Shown: one piece after another, positions 39,101 to 51,397 of the stretch
How positions within the stretch are numbered: the first letter of the stretch is position 1
How the letters are laid out: every line of letters starts with the position of its first letter
Assembly (NCBI RefSeq): GCF_049243985.1
Contig: NC_135371.1
Location: forward strand, 4,117,501 to 4,181,500
Length of the DNA stretch: 64,000 nucleotides
Reading direction: 5' to 3'
Source of the DNA: Paroedura picta
Lineage: Eukaryota > Chordata > Lepidosauria > Squamata > Gekkonidae
Program-made: the position numbers and the translations under genes
Notes under the pieces: generated by a model
What the model saw: the letters and a program-made list of their open reading frames with translations, nothing else
Told to the model about the DNA's origin: nothing
Databases searched by the model: none

Positions 39101-40713
39101 ACACAGGTGAGAAACCTTTTGCATGCTCAGAGTGTGGAAAAAAATTCAGTCGGAGTTGGCAACTTCAGCAGCATCAAAGAATCCACACAGGGGAAAAACC
39201 TTATGAGTGCTTGGAGTGTGGAAAGAAATTCAGATTCAGCAGTGATGTTCGGCAGCATCAGAGAATTCACATAGGTGAGAAACCTTTCGAATGCTTAGAA
39301 TGTGAAAAGAAATTCAGTCGAAGTGGCCATCTTAAGGAGCATCAAAGAATCCACACAGGGGAGAAACCTTTTGAGTGCTTGGAGTGTGGAAAGAAATTCA
39401 GTCGGAGTAGCGTACTTCAGCTGCATCATAGAATCCACACGGGAGAGAAACCTTTTGAATGCTTAGAATGTGGAAAGAAATTCAGTCAGAAGGGCCCACT
39501 TCAGCTGCATCAAAGAATTCACACAGGGGAGAAACCTTTTGAGTGCTTGGAGTGTGGAAAGAAATTCAGTCAGAGTAGCATACTTCAGCTGCATCAAAGA
39601 ATTCACACAGGTGAGAAACCTTTTGAGTGCTTGGAGTGTGGAAAGAAATTCAGTCAGAGTAGACTAATTCAGCTGCATCAGAGAATCCATACGGGAGAGA
39701 AACCTTTTGAATGCTTAGAATGTGGAAAGAAATTCATTCAGAGTGGCCATCTTAAGGAGCATCAAAGAATTCACACAGGGGAGAAACTTTTTGAGTGCTT
39801 GGAGTGTGGAAAGAAATTCAGTCGGAGTGGCCATCTTAAGCAGCATCAAATAATACACACAGGGGAGAAACTTTTTGAGTGCTTGGAGTGTGGAAAGAAA
39901 TTCAGTCGGAGTGACCTACTTAAGCTGCATCATAGAATCCATACAACAGGGGAGAAACTTTTTGAGTGCTTGGAGTGTGGAAAGAAATTCAGTCGGAGTG
40001 ACCTACTTCAGCTGCATCATAGAATCCACACGAAGGAGAAACCTTTTGAATGCTTGGAGTGTGAAAAGAAATTCAGTTGTAGTAGGGATCTTCAGCTGCA
40101 TCATCGAATCCACACAGGAGAGAAACCTTTTGAATGCTTCAAATGTGGAAAGAAATTCAGTCAGGGTGGCCATCTTAAGCAGCATCAAAAAATTCACACA
40201 GGGGAGAAACCTTTTGTGTGCTTGGAGTGTGGAAAGAAATTCAGTCGGAGTGGCCCACTTCAGCTGCATCATAGAATCCACACGGGGGAGAAACCTTTTG
40301 AGTGCTTGGAGTGTGGAAAGAAATTCAGTCGGAGTGACAACCTTCAGCAGCATCAAAGAACCCACATAGGGGAGAAACCTTTTGAATGCTTGGAGTGTGA
40401 AAAGAAATTCAGATGCAGGAGGGATCTTCAGCTGCATCAAAGAATCCACACAGGGGAGAAACCTTTTGAATGCTTGCAGTGTGGAAAGAAATTCAGTCGC
40501 AGTGGCACCCTTCAGCAGCATCAAAGAATGCACACAGGGGAGAAACCTTTTGAATGCTTGGAGTGTGGAAAGAAATTCAGTCGGAGTGGCCGTCTTAAGC
40601 AGCATCAAAGAATTCACACAGGGGAGAAACCTTTTGAATGCTTGGAGTGTGGAAAGAAATTCAGATGCAGTACGGATCTTCAGCAGCATCAAAGAACCCA
40701 CACAGGGGAGTAA
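35724..40713 (+). CDS. Gene E: SCAN-KRAB protein with 28 zinc fingers
   Basis: Coding exons: 35724-36170 (SCAN), 36400-36514, 37391-37461, 37545-37671 (KRAB-A) and 38309-40713 (fingers). The total is 3165 nt, 1054 aa. SCAN and KRAB-A (MLE present) are intact. The finger exon joins KRAB directly, lacks the acidic linker of A, B and D, and opens inside a finger ([13 protein letters not shown]). 28 complete fingers follow. E and F encode the same protein as far as can be read. Expected role: nuclear, DNA-binding, repressive. The long, evenly repeated array is typical of fast-evolving KRAB zinc finger genes. Confidence 0.88.
36400..36514 (+). CDS. Gene E exon 3: linker
   Basis: 115 nt between CTCTTTCAG and CCTG|GTAAGG. 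Its readable sequence matches D's exon 3, starting [10 protein letters not shown]. Confidence 0.83.
36842..37135 (+). mobile_element. Sauria-type SINE in gene E
   Basis: Full copy between the linker exon and the 71 nt exon, also at 45778-46071 (F) and 54121-54413 (G). H lacks it at the same place (63340). Confidence 0.85.
37391..37461 (+). CDS. Gene E exon 4: 71 nt linker exon
   Basis: Between CCCTTGCAG and CAG|GTAGGAG. It encodes [20 protein letters not shown] and onward. Confidence 0.8.
37545..37671 (+). CDS. Gene E exon 5: KRAB-A box
   Basis: 127 nt between TTTCTTTCAG and CTCG|GTAAG. It encodes [20 protein letters not shown] and onward, ending [14 protein letters not shown]. Confidence 0.92.
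37984..38163 (+). mobile_element. SINE copy in gene E KRAB-finger intron
   Basis: Same tRNA-headed family, shortened. Copies at 46920-47099 (F) and 55216-55400 (G, tail grown into an ACT repeat). Confidence 0.75.
38309..40713 (+). CDS. Gene E exon 6: array of 28 zinc fingers
   Basis: Acceptor TTTCTCTGCAG ends at 38308. It reads [17 protein letters not shown], then 28 intact C2H2 units on an 84 nt period. Early fingers read FECSDC or FECSEC, later ones FECLEC. Helix cores include [80 protein letters not shown] and RCSTDLQQ. One linker has an extra Thr (IHTTGEK) after the SRSDLLKL finger, at about 39944. TAA at 40711. Confidence 0.94.
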
Positions 40714-40799
40714 CCTTTTCTATTCTCAGAAGGTGGAAAGAGTATTCACAAATTCCACACTCAAGAACTTCAATGGATTTGTTATGGGAGAAACTAGAC

Positions 40800-42461
40800 C
40801 AGGGTATCTCAATGTTTTTGTTGTTGAGAAACATTCTCCAGGCTTTGAGAAACCCCAGATATCTTGTAATCCAACCATGGTTCCCTGTCACACCCCCAGA
40901 ACTCATATGTTTACAGGGTGCATGTCATCGTAAATAAATGCTTGTGAACTAGAGTGTCATTTTTGTTTGTGCAGTGTGCTAAACAGCCAACCTTGCCTGA
41001 GGAAAACAAGGAATCCATGTCAGCTGTTCTGAAGCCCCCCATGCACAGCAGGAATTCTTCTCAGGGGAAATGATCTGTGATTTGGAGAACACTTGTCACT
41101 TTGGGAGATTTCCAGTTGCCCCCAGGAGGTTGGCAAAACCTGGGATTACATTTTCTCAGGGTCAGAACTGGCTGCCAGGGCAAGAGGAAACCAGGGAAGA
41201 AAGGAATCTCTTTTGCAGGCTGTGCTCGGTCCTTGCATTGGATCCAGGTGTGGTAGCTCTCAGCTAGGGATGCCAGGCTCCAGGTGGGACCTGGGGAACC
41301 CCCGGAATTACAGCTCATCACCAGATTGCAAAGATCAGTTCTCCTGAAAAGGGCTGACCTTGTGCTCCATGGAGGTTCAGAGATGCCAGCCTCCAGGGGG
41401 GACCTGGGGATCCCCTGGAATTACAGCTCATCACCAGATTGCAAAGATCAGTTTCCTGGAGAAAAGGGCTGTATGGAGGGCAAACACCCTGGGACAGTAC
41501 CCAATACTAAGGTCGCTAGACTCCCAGAGAGGCATCCGCACAGGGTCCTTTTCCAGCCCAGCCACTGATCCCATCTTCAATGCATTTACCTGGTTTCTGC
41601 AACTCAGGAGCAAACAGATCTAGATTCCCAGGGGTTGTCCCGCAGTGGGGAGCTGGAGCTGCTCCTATTCAGACAATGAGAAGTCCTTGCCTGACTCAAG
41701 GTCTCTATAAACGGCCATCTGCCGACTTGCATAGGATGACTCAAGTCATCTGTTGCCAGGATGGGCTCTTCCCCCACTTGCAGTGCAGAATAGAGGCTGC
41801 TTGATTCCCTTCCCCTTTGAAAGGAAGGGAAACACCCCCTCCCCACCCCCACAATTCCTAATGTTCTCTTTTCTTCATGATCCTGCATCCCAACAACCCT
41901 CCTACCCGGCTGCCTGCCTTTCCCTCCTCGCCTCTGAGATCCCACCACGAGCGGCTTCATCCCGCCCCTGCCTGGGTCCTTGCTATTCTATACTGGTCTG
42001 CAACCTATTGCTTGCCTGCTTTTCTTTCCTTTTTTTGGGGGGGGGGGCTGGACTGGTTGCTAATAATAATAATATTACTTTTAAATGGATAAATCACGAG
42101 GTTCAGTCTGCAGATTTTGCAGGCATAACCCAGGTGTTCCTGAACGGGGAGCAACAGATAATCAAGGAGCGAGTGAAAGTGTGAGAAATAGAAAATGTTC
42201 AGCAGAGGAGGAAGCAAAGAGCCACTCTGGCCAGCAAGCCTCGGCTGGCAAGGATGGTGAGGGCAAAGGGCCCTCTCGCCTCCATCACTGGCCGTTTTGT
42301 GAGGGGGGGGGGGTCAGAACATATATGTTCATCTAACCCAAAGATTTTTAAAAATTACACAAAACAGTATTGATTCCCTCCCCCCACCCCCAGGTCACAA
42401 AAGCACCAAGGAGGGCCCATGAACCACCAGGGCTTCGCACAATCCTGGTTGAGAAACCCTG
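40800..42461. mobile_element. hAT-type element, copy after gene E
   Basis: Same element, ends and flanks (AACTAGAC / ACCTAGAC) as after D, so it was copied with the unit. Confidence 0.6.
40933..40938 (+). terminator. Poly(A) signal of gene E
   Basis: AATAAA with a GT-rich downstream element, same position in the hAT-type element as in D. Confidence 0.6.
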
Positions 42462-43608
42462 ACCTAGACGGAGGGCCCAGAACCTCCTGCCCTGCCCCGC
42501 CCGTCTGTGCAAAGCATTGCATTGCTCCTGTGGCGGCCGGGAACCTCTGGCCGAAAAGCCGGACTTCACACAGAGTCTGCCCGTCGACCTCTTTCTTTAT
42601 TGCCACCCACGTGCTTGGCCTGGCCTCTGCTGCTTAGGGCCAGAAAGAACAGTGGAGAGGGGCCGCCGCTTTTCCTCCTCCTCCTCCTTGCTCAGTGAAG
42701 GACCAGGCCCTGGTTTTATTTATTCGTGTCGTCTCCCTCCTGGGCTGCCCCGGGAGCTGGGCCTTCATGGACAGGGAGGCATCCAGCAGACCCTGGTGCG
42801 GATCAAGGCATGGAGCGGAACAAGACGGGAGGTGGGGGCGGAGTCTGTAGGCAGCCCCCGAAACCCCCCTGCCTGCCCCTTCCCACGAGCGGCACGGGGC
42901 AAAAACGCCCTTCCAAATGCCATTTTGGGCTGTATCAACAGGGGCATCACATCAAATTCACCAGATGTCATAGTCCCATTGTATACGGCACTGGTCAGAC
43001 CACACCTGGAGTACTGTGTGCAGTTCTGGAGGCCTCACTTCAAGAAGGACGTCGATAAAATTGAAAGGGTACAGAGGAGAGCGACGAAGATGATCTGGGG
43101 CCAAGGGACCAAGCCCTATGAAGAGAGGTTGAGGGACTTGGGAATGTTCAGCCTGGAGAAAAGGAGGTTGAGAGGGGACATGATAGCCCTCTTTAAGTAT
43201 TTGAAAGGTTGTCACTTGGAGGAGGGCAGGATGCTGTTTCTGTTGGCTGCAGAGGAGAGGACACACAGTAATGGGTTTAAACTTCAAGTACAACGATATA
43301 GGCTAGATATCAGGAAAAAAATGTTCACAGTCAGAGTAGTTCAGCAGTGGAATAGGCTGCATAAGGAGGTGGTGAGCTCCCCCTCACTGGAAGTCTTCAA
43401 GCAATGGTTGGATACACACTTTTCTTGGATGCTTTAGGATGCTTAGGGCTGATCCTGCGTTGAGCAGGGGGTTGGACTAGATGGCCTCTATGGCCCTTCC
43501 AACTTTAGGATTCTATGATTCTACGGATCCAGGTGGAGATCCCCGATGGCGCCCCCAAACTCCCCGCCCATCCCACTCTCCCAGGGGCCCCCGCAGATAT
43601 GGAATAGA

Positions 43609-43701
43609 GCAGGGGTAGTCCAACTGTGGCCCTCCAGATGTCCATGGACTACAATTCCCATGAGCCGCTGCCAGTGGAGGGCCGCAGTTTGACTGCCTCT
43701 G
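43609..43701. mobile_element. Shortened MITE upstream of gene F
   Basis: Copy of the gene E one at +8936. Confidence 0.8.
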
Positions 43702-43705
43702 GGAG

Positions 43706-44578
43706 AGAGGGAGGGGCGGAGCGCGGGGCTCTTCGTGGGCCTCGGGGCAGAGCTCCAGTCCAGCCCCCTTTCTTCAGGCGCGGCTGGTGTGAGGCGGGGG
43801 GGGGAGGGGGGCCTGGGACCCCTTTCTGGGCAGCTCCGGGGCCGCCCGGCCGACGCCTTCCTTCCCGGTTGCTCTTCCCGCCGCCCTTCCTCCCCCGCCG
43901 GGGCTGCGAACAAGGCCGAAGGAGAGCTGCCCGGGCTCCGACTGCGACTCTCCCGCTCCCTCCCTCCCTCCCTCTCTCTCTCTTTCTCTCTCTCTCTCTG
44001 CCGGGGCTGCGGGGAAGGGGAAGGGGCTCCTCGCCTGGGCAGAGCCCCACCGGACGGACTGCAGCCACCTCAGGGGCTGCGGGGAGGGGGAGGCCACGCA
44101 AAGCCTCCTGGGCAGGGAGGGAGGGAGGGGGGCGGCCAAGGTCGGCCTCAGAGGGGCATCCAATCGGGCCCTGGGAGAGAAGAGGATCCCTTTCCTTTCC
44201 CTGCAGCCCCGAGGGGGTTAAGGCGACCGAGTCCGGAGCTAGAGAGGCCCGAGGGGGTTAAGGCGACCGATTCCGGGGCTAGAGAGGCCCGAGAGGGTTA
44301 AGGCGACCGAGTCCGGGGCTAGAGAGGCCCGACAGGGTTAAGGCGACCGAGGCCGGGGCTAGAGAGGCCCGAGAGGGTTAAGGCGACCGAGTCCGGGGCT
44401 AGAGAGACCCGAGAGGGTTAAGGCGACCGATTCCGGGGCTAGAGAGGCCCGAGAGGGTTAAGGCGACCGAGTCCGGGACTACAGAGGCAGGGGGGGGGGC
44501 TCCTTTCCTGGGAGGGGGAGGGGCGGGAGGGCTGCAGGGGAAGGAGGAGCGGCCGGAGCCCGGGAGGTCTACTCGCAA
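43706..44578 (+). promoter_or_regulatory. Gene F promoter and non-coding exon 1
   Basis: Copy of the gene E promoter at +8936, with the CCAAT box at 44160, the minisatellite and the same exon 1 donor at 44578. No difference from E was seen on reading. Confidence 0.65.
44208..44487 (+). repeat. 40 bp promoter minisatellite, 7 units (gene F)
   Basis: The same seven units in the same order as in gene E, including the variant units (GACAGGG in unit 4, GACTACAGAGG in unit 7). This supports very recent duplication. Confidence 0.95.
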
Positions 44579-44629
44579 GTAAGCCTGGGGGGTCGCAGTC
44601 TGGCGGGGAGGGGGCGGGGTTGGATCCAG

Positions 44630-45106
44630 GTGGGGAGGGGCCTCTTTCCACAATCCGAGATGACCCACAACAAGAGGGAGGTGGAGGAAGAGCAAGACCC
44701 AGAAGGACGTGGAATCAGCCAGACAACAAGGAGAGGCCTCAGTCCCGCACAGACACCGGGTGGTGCTGAATCTTGGGAAGGAACCGCTCCAGAAATCCTG
44801 GCTCAGGAAACGATCACCAGAGAGGGGCACAGCCGACGCTTCCGGCAGTTCCGCTACCAGGAGGCCGAGGGGCCCCGAGAGGTTTGCAGCCGGCTCCACG
44901 GACTCTGCAACCGCTGGCTGGAGCCGGAGAGGCACACCAAGCAGCAGATCCTGGACCTGGTGATCCTGGAGCAGTTCCTGGCCCTCCTGCCCCAGGAGAT
45001 GCAGGGCTGGGTGAGAGGATGCGGGCCGGAGAGCAGCTCCCAGGCGGTGGCCCTGGCCGAAGGCTTCCTCCTGAGCCAGGCGGAGGAGAGGAGGCAGGCC
45101 GAGCAG
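44630..45106 (+). CDS. Gene F exon 2: SCAN domain
   Basis: Same as gene E exon 2. ATG at 44660, donor after 45106. Confidence 0.87.
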
Positions 45107-48100
45107 GTGAGGGGGTTTCCTTCCATGCAACGACCCTCTCCTGAGGCTTCCCTGCCAGATATTTCCACCTCTGGATTATTGCCACTAGGCTGGGAAGAAA
45201 GCAGAACCCCGATTCTTGCCACTGGGGTTGTTCTGCTGGTCAATGGAGGACTGAGGAGTCCCAGAGTGGAGCAGGACCCATCTCCTCAGCCTGTTCCACT
45301 TCTTCTCTCACCCGTCTCTCTTGCTGCTCTTTCAGATGTGGGGACCATCCCTGGAGATGGAAGGGAATTTCTCTGAGGCAGGAGGAGCTCCTTCAGAGGA
45401 CTGGCAGAGGACGCCGGCTCAGGAGGGTGCCCAAGAGGCCCTCTCCCCTGGTAAGGGTGACTGGTGCCCGGATGGGGGTTGGGCACATTGTGAAATTGAG
45501 CACAGGGTGGAAGTTCAGGTCAGAGAATAACAGGAGATAATTCCGGAGGAGATACAAAGGAGACTTGTGGCACTCATTGCTAGCAGATGTCCTGATGGCC
45601 ACTCAGTATAGAAATGGGTTAGACAGACTCAGGGAGGGCAACTCCATTCTTATTCACACTCATGAAAATGTCATTTATATCTCTCCTATATATATATATG
45701 ACAACTTCCATCCCATTAAGGGACTCAAGGCAGATCCCAAAAGAAAACAAAAAAACAGACCGATTAGAACACAGCTAGAGCCTCTTGTGGCGCAGGGTGG
45801 TAAGGCAGCAGACATGCAGTCTGAAAGCTTTGCCCATGCGGCTTGGCTTTCAATCCCAGCAGCCGGCTCAAGGTTGACTCAGCCTTCCATCATTCCAAGG
45901 TCGGTAAAATGAGTACCCTGCTTGCTGTGGGGTAAACGGTAATGACTGGGGAAGGCACTGGCAAACCACCCCGTATTGAGTCTGCCAAGAAAATGCTGGA
46001 GGGCGTCACCCCAAGGGTTAGACATGACTCGGTGCTTGCACAGGGGATACTTTTACCTCTTACCTTTATCTGCCATGGTGAATAAATGGAAACTCCACAT
46101 TCTGGAGCAGTGTACCTGTGAAGACCAGTAGCTGAACAACATCATTTCCACACATTCCCCTTAACTCCCAGGACCTTGGAAACAAGGGGGTGTTATTGAG
46201 GGGGGGAGCTAGTAGGAGAAAGGGAAACCCCTTTCTGTGCCTTCGATCGGATCCAGCTGGGATGCTGTCCTCCTTCTAGCTCTGGAGTGCACAGGGCAAC
46301 TTCAGACTGTCTTCTCTCCCTTGCAGGCAGTGGAGAGATGCTGCTGAACTGTCGTCCTTGCAGAGGGGAAGAAACGGCTGCTGCACTTGCAGTCCAGGTA
46401 GGAGAGAGGAGCAGGGGGCAGCCTGGGGGCTCAGAGCTCTTGGCACAATCTCTGAGGAGGGAACCTGCCTTTTCTTTCAGTCTCCCGTTTCCTTTGAGGA
46501 GGTGGTGGTGGATTTCTCAGAGGCGGAGTGGGCCCTGCTGGATCCAGGCCAAAGAGCTCTGTACAGGGAAGTCATGCTGGAGAACTGGGGGAGCGTGGTC
46601 TTTCTCGGTAAGTATGCTTTGCTCCTTTTTCATAGGAGAATGAAACTAGTACACAGTGATATTTTGTTTTGAGGCCCACCAGGTATATCCAGCCCAGCTG
46701 GGCAGCTCAGGTATGCCATGACAGCAGAAGCAGGATTCCACATGCCTGGGTGGGGCGAACCAGGCCTCCTGTCTGGCCCAGCGGTAACTGAGGCCTGTGT
46801 TGGGACCATGATCCATGGCAGGGAGGATGCCATTCCCTGAGGCCAAAGTGAGGACGAGGGGGCCAGATTCTAAGTTCTCAGTAGCCATGCTTTCTAACTG
46901 CCCCGCCCCCTGAGGAGGAGGAGAGCCAGCTTGGCGTAGTGGTAAAATGTGCGGGTGTGATTTTTGTTCCCCACATGCAACCAGGTAGCTGACTTTGGAC
47001 TTGCTACAGCACTGATAAAGCTGTTCTGACCGAGCAATAATACAGAAAAGTGGCATATAAGAACCCATTCTACTTCTTCTTCTTCTACTTCTTCGTCTTC
47101 TAGTACTGTGACTGTGAACAGAAATGTATGGTATCCACTTATACTGTCTGGGCTTCTGTCCTTTGGTCCTGACCATGTATGTATTTTTGCTTTTTCCTTG
47201 AATTTCTTTCCTTCCCAATCTAAGAACAATTTCTTTCTCTGCAGAAGAAGCCAGAAAATTCAGTCACAGTCAAAGAACCCACACAGGGGAGAAACTTTTT
47301 GAATGCTCAGATTGCGGAAACAAATTTAGTTGGAGGTACCATCTTCAGCAGCATCAAAGAATCCACACAGGGGAGAAGCCTTTTGAATGCTCGGATTGTG
47401 GAAAGAAATTCAGATGCAAGAGTGATGTTCAGCAGCATCAAAGACTCCATGCAGCAGAGAAATGTTTTGAATGCTTAGAGTGTGAAAAGAAATTCAGTCA
47501 GAGTAGCAGTCTTCACCGGCATCAAAGAATCCACACAGGGGAAATATCTGTTGAATGTTCAGAGTGTGGAAAGAAATTCATTCAGATTGGTCACCTTCAG
47601 CAGCATCAAAGAATTCATACAGGTGAGAAACCCTTTGAATGCTCAGAGTGTGGGAAGAAATTCAGTCATAATAGTAATCTTCGTGAGCATCAAAGAATCC
47701 ACACAGGGGAGAAACCTTTTGAGTGCTTGGAGTGTGGAAAGAGATTCAGATTCCGTAGTCATGTTCAGCAGCATCAGAGAATTCACATAGGGGAGAAACC
47801 TTTTGAATGCTTAGAATGTGAAAAGAAATTCAGTAGAAGTGGCCATCTTAAGGAGCATCAAAGAACCCACACAGGGGACAAACCTTTTGAGTGCTTGGAG
47901 TGTGGAAAGAAATTCAGTCAGAGTAGCAAACTTCAGCTGCATCAGAGAATCCACACGGGAGAGAAACCTTTTGAATGCTTGGAATGTGGAAAGAAATTCA
48001 GTCAGAGTAGCCAACTTCAGCTGCATCAAAGAATCCACACAGGTGAGAAACCTTTTGCATGCTCAGAGTGTGGAAAAAAATTCAGTCGGAGTTGGCAACT

Positions 48101-49649
48101 TCAGCAGCATCAAAGAATCCACACAGGGGAAAAACCTTATGAGTGCTTGGAGTGTGGAAAGAAATTCAGATTCAGCAGTGATGTTCGGCAGCATCAGAGA
48201 ATTCACATAGGTGAGAAACCTTTCGAATGCTTAGAATGTGAAAAGAAATTCAGTCGAAGTGGCCATCTTAAGGAGCATCAAAGAATCCACACAGGGGAGA
48301 AACCTTTTGAGTGCTTGGAGTGTGGAAAGAAATTCAGTCGGAGTAGCGTACTTCAGCTGCATCATAGAATCCACACGGGAGAGAAACCTTTTGAATGCTT
48401 AGAATGTGGAAAGAAATTCAGTCAGAAGGGCCCACTTCAGCTGCATCAAAGAATTCACACAGGGGAGAAACCTTTTGAGTGCTTGGAGTGTGGAAAGAAA
48501 TTCAGTCAGAGTAGCATACTTCAGCTGCATCAAAGAATTCACACAGGTGAGAAACCTTTTGAGTGCTTGGAGTGTGGAAAGAAATTCAGTCAGAGTAGAC
48601 TAATTCAGCTGCATCAGAGAATCCATACGGGAGAGAAACCTTTTGAATGCTTAGAATGTGGAAAGAAATTCATTCAGAGTGGCCATCTTAAGGAGCATCA
48701 AAGAATTCACACAGGGGAGAAACTTTTTGAGTGCTTGGAGTGTGGAAAGAAATTCAGTCGGAGTGGCCATCTTAAGCAGCATCAAATAATACACACAGGG
48801 GAGAAACTTTTTGAGTGCTTGGAGTGTGGAAAGAAATTCAGTCGGAGTGACCTACTTAAGCTGCATCATAGAATCCATACAACAGGGGAGAAACTTTTTG
48901 AGTGCTTGGAGTGTGGAAAGAAATTCAGTCGGAGTGACCTACTTCAGCTGCATCATAGAATCCACACGAAGGAGAAACCTTTTGAATGCTTGGAGTGTGA
49001 AAAGAAATTCAGTTGTAGTAGGGATCTTCAGCTGCATCATCGAATCCACACAGGAGAGAAACCTTTTGAATGCTTCAAATGTGGAAAGAAATTCAGTCAG
49101 GGTGGCCATCTTAAGCAGCATCAAAAAATTCACACAGGGGAGAAACCTTTTGTGTGCTTGGAGTGTGGAAAGAAATTCAGTCGGAGTGGCCCACTTCAGC
49201 TGCATCATAGAATCCACACGGGGGAGAAACCTTTTGAGTGCTTGGAGTGTGGAAAGAAATTCAGTCGGAGTGACAACCTTCAGCAGCATCAAAGAACCCA
49301 CATAGGGGAGAAACCTTTTGAATGCTTGGAGTGTGAAAAGAAATTCAGATGCAGGAGGGATCTTCAGCTGCATCAAAGAATCCACACAGGGGAGAAACCT
49401 TTTGAATGCTTGCAGTGTGGAAAGAAATTCAGTCGCAGTGGCACCCTTCAGCAGCATCAAAGAATGCACACAGGGGAGAAACCTTTTGAATGCTTGGAGT
49501 GTGGAAAGAAATTCAGTCGGAGTGGCCGTCTTAAGCAGCATCAAAGAATTCACACAGGGGAGAAACCTTTTGAATGCTTGGAGTGTGGAAAGAAATTCAG
49601 ATGCAGTACGGATCTTCAGCAGCATCAAAGAACCCACACAGGGGAGTAA
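44660..49649 (+). CDS. Gene F: second copy of gene E
   Basis: Exon coordinates are those of E plus 8936: 44660-45106 (SCAN), 45336-45450, 46327-46397, 46481-46607 (KRAB-A) and 47245-49649 (28 fingers). The predicted protein is 1054 aa and no amino acid difference from E was seen in any exon. Identity also covers introns, SINEs, homopolymers and the minisatellite. F is either a very recent gene duplicate or an assembly duplication. If real, it doubles gene dosage without a new binding specificity. Confidence 0.85.
45336..45450 (+). CDS. Gene F exon 3: linker
   Basis: 115 nt, same as gene E exon 3. Confidence 0.82.
46327..46397 (+). CDS. Gene F exon 4: 71 nt linker exon
   Basis: Same as gene E exon 4, with the same borders. 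Confidence 0.8.
46481..46607 (+). CDS. Gene F exon 5: KRAB-A box
   Basis: 127 nt, same as gene E exon 5, MLE present. Confidence 0.91.
47245..49649 (+). CDS. Gene F exon 6: array of 28 zinc fingers
   Basis: Same finger order and helix cores as gene E, including the IHTTGEK linker (at about 48880). Confidence 0.93.
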
Positions 49650-49735
49650 CCTTTTCTATTCTCAGAAGGTGGAAAGAGTATTCACAAATTCCACACTCAA
49701 GAACTTCAATGGATTTGTTATGGGAGAAACTAGAC

Positions 49736-51397
49736 CAGGGTATCTCAATGTTTTTGTTGTTGAGAAACATTCTCCAGGCTTTGAGAAACCCCAGATATCT
49801 TGTAATCCAACCATGGTTCCCTGTCACACCCCCAGAACTCATATGTTTACAGGGTGCATGTCATCGTAAATAAATGCTTGTGAACTAGAGTGTCATTTTT
49901 GTTTGTGCAGTGTGCTAAACAGCCAACCTTGCCTGAGGAAAACAAGGAATCCATGTCAGCTGTTCTGAAGCCCCCCATGCACAGCAGGAATTCTTCTCAG
50001 GGGAAATGATCTGTGATTTGGAGAACACTTGTCACTTTGGGAGATTTCCAGTTGCCCCCAGGAGGTTGGCAAAACCTGGGATTACATTTTCTCAGGGTCA
50101 GAACTGGCTGCCAGGGCAAGAGGAAACCAGGGAAGAAAGGAATCTCTTTTGCAGGCTGTGCTCGGTCCTTGCATTGGATCCAGGTGTGGTAGCTCTCAGC
50201 TAGGGATGCCAGGCTCCAGGTGGGACCTGGGGAACCCCCGGAATTACAGCTCATCACCAGATTGCAAAGATCAGTTCTCCTGAAAAGGGCTGACCTTGTG
50301 CTCCATGGAGGTTCAGAGATGCCAGCCTCCAGGGGGGACCTGGGGATCCCCTGGAATTACAGCTCATCACCAGATTGCAAAGATCAGTTTCCTGGAGAAA
50401 AGGGCTGTATGGAGGGCAAACACCCTGGGACAGTACCCAATACTAAGGTCGCTAGACTCCCAGAGAGGCATCCGCACAGGGTCCTTTTCCAGCCCAGCCA
50501 CTGATCCCATCTTCAATGCATTTACCTGGTTTCTGCAACTCAGGAGCAAACAGATCTAGATTCCCAGGGGTTGTCCCGCAGTGGGGAGCTGGAGCTGCTC
50601 CTATTCAGACAATGAGAAGTCCTTGCCTGACTCAAGGTCTCTATAAACGGCCATCTGCCGACTTGCATAGGATGACTCAAGTCATCTGTTGCCAGGATGG
50701 GCTCTTCCCCCACTTGCAGTGCAGAATAGAGGCTGCTTGATTCCCTTCCCCTTTGAAAGGAAGGGAAACACCCCCTCCCCACCCCCACAATTCCTAATGT
50801 TCTCTTTTCTTCATGATCCTGCATCCCAACAACCCTCCTACCCGGCTGCCTGCCTTTCCCTCCTCGCCTCTGAGATCCCACCACGAGCGGCTTCATCCCG
50901 CCCCTGCCTGGGTCCTTGCTATTCTATACTGGTCTGCAACCTATTGCTTGCCTGCTTTTCTTTCCTTTTTTTGGGGGGGGGGGCTGGACTGGTTGCTAAT
51001 AATAATAATATTACTTTTAAATGGATAAATCACGAGGTTCAGTCTGCAGATTTTGCAGGCATAACCCAGGTGTTCCTGAACGGGGAGCAACAGATAATCA
51101 AGGAGCGAGTGAAAGTGTGAGAAATAGAAAATGTTCAGCAGAGGAGGAAGCAAAGAGCCACTCTGGCCAGCAAGCCTCGGCTGGCAAGGATGGTGAGGGC
51201 AAAGGGCCCTCTCGCCTCCATCACTGGCCGTTTTGTGAGGGGGGGGGGGTCAGAACATATATGTTCATCTAACCCAAAGATTTTTAAAAATTACACAAAA
51301 CAGTATTGATTCCCTCCCCCCACCCCCAGGTCACAAAAGCACCAAGGAGGGCCCATGAACCACCAGGGCTTCGCACAATCCTGGTTGAGAAACCCTG
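49736..51397. mobile_element. hAT-type element, copy after gene F
   Basis: Copy of 40800-42461 at +8936. Confidence 0.6.
49869..49874 (+). terminator. Poly(A) signal of gene F
   Basis: Copy of the E signal at +8936. Confidence 0.6.

Noticed and set aside
47245-49649. Regular 84 bp direct repeats as a satellite or CRISPR array
   Set aside because: The repeats are in-frame C2H2 codons with varied helices, inside a spliced exon of a vertebrate gene.
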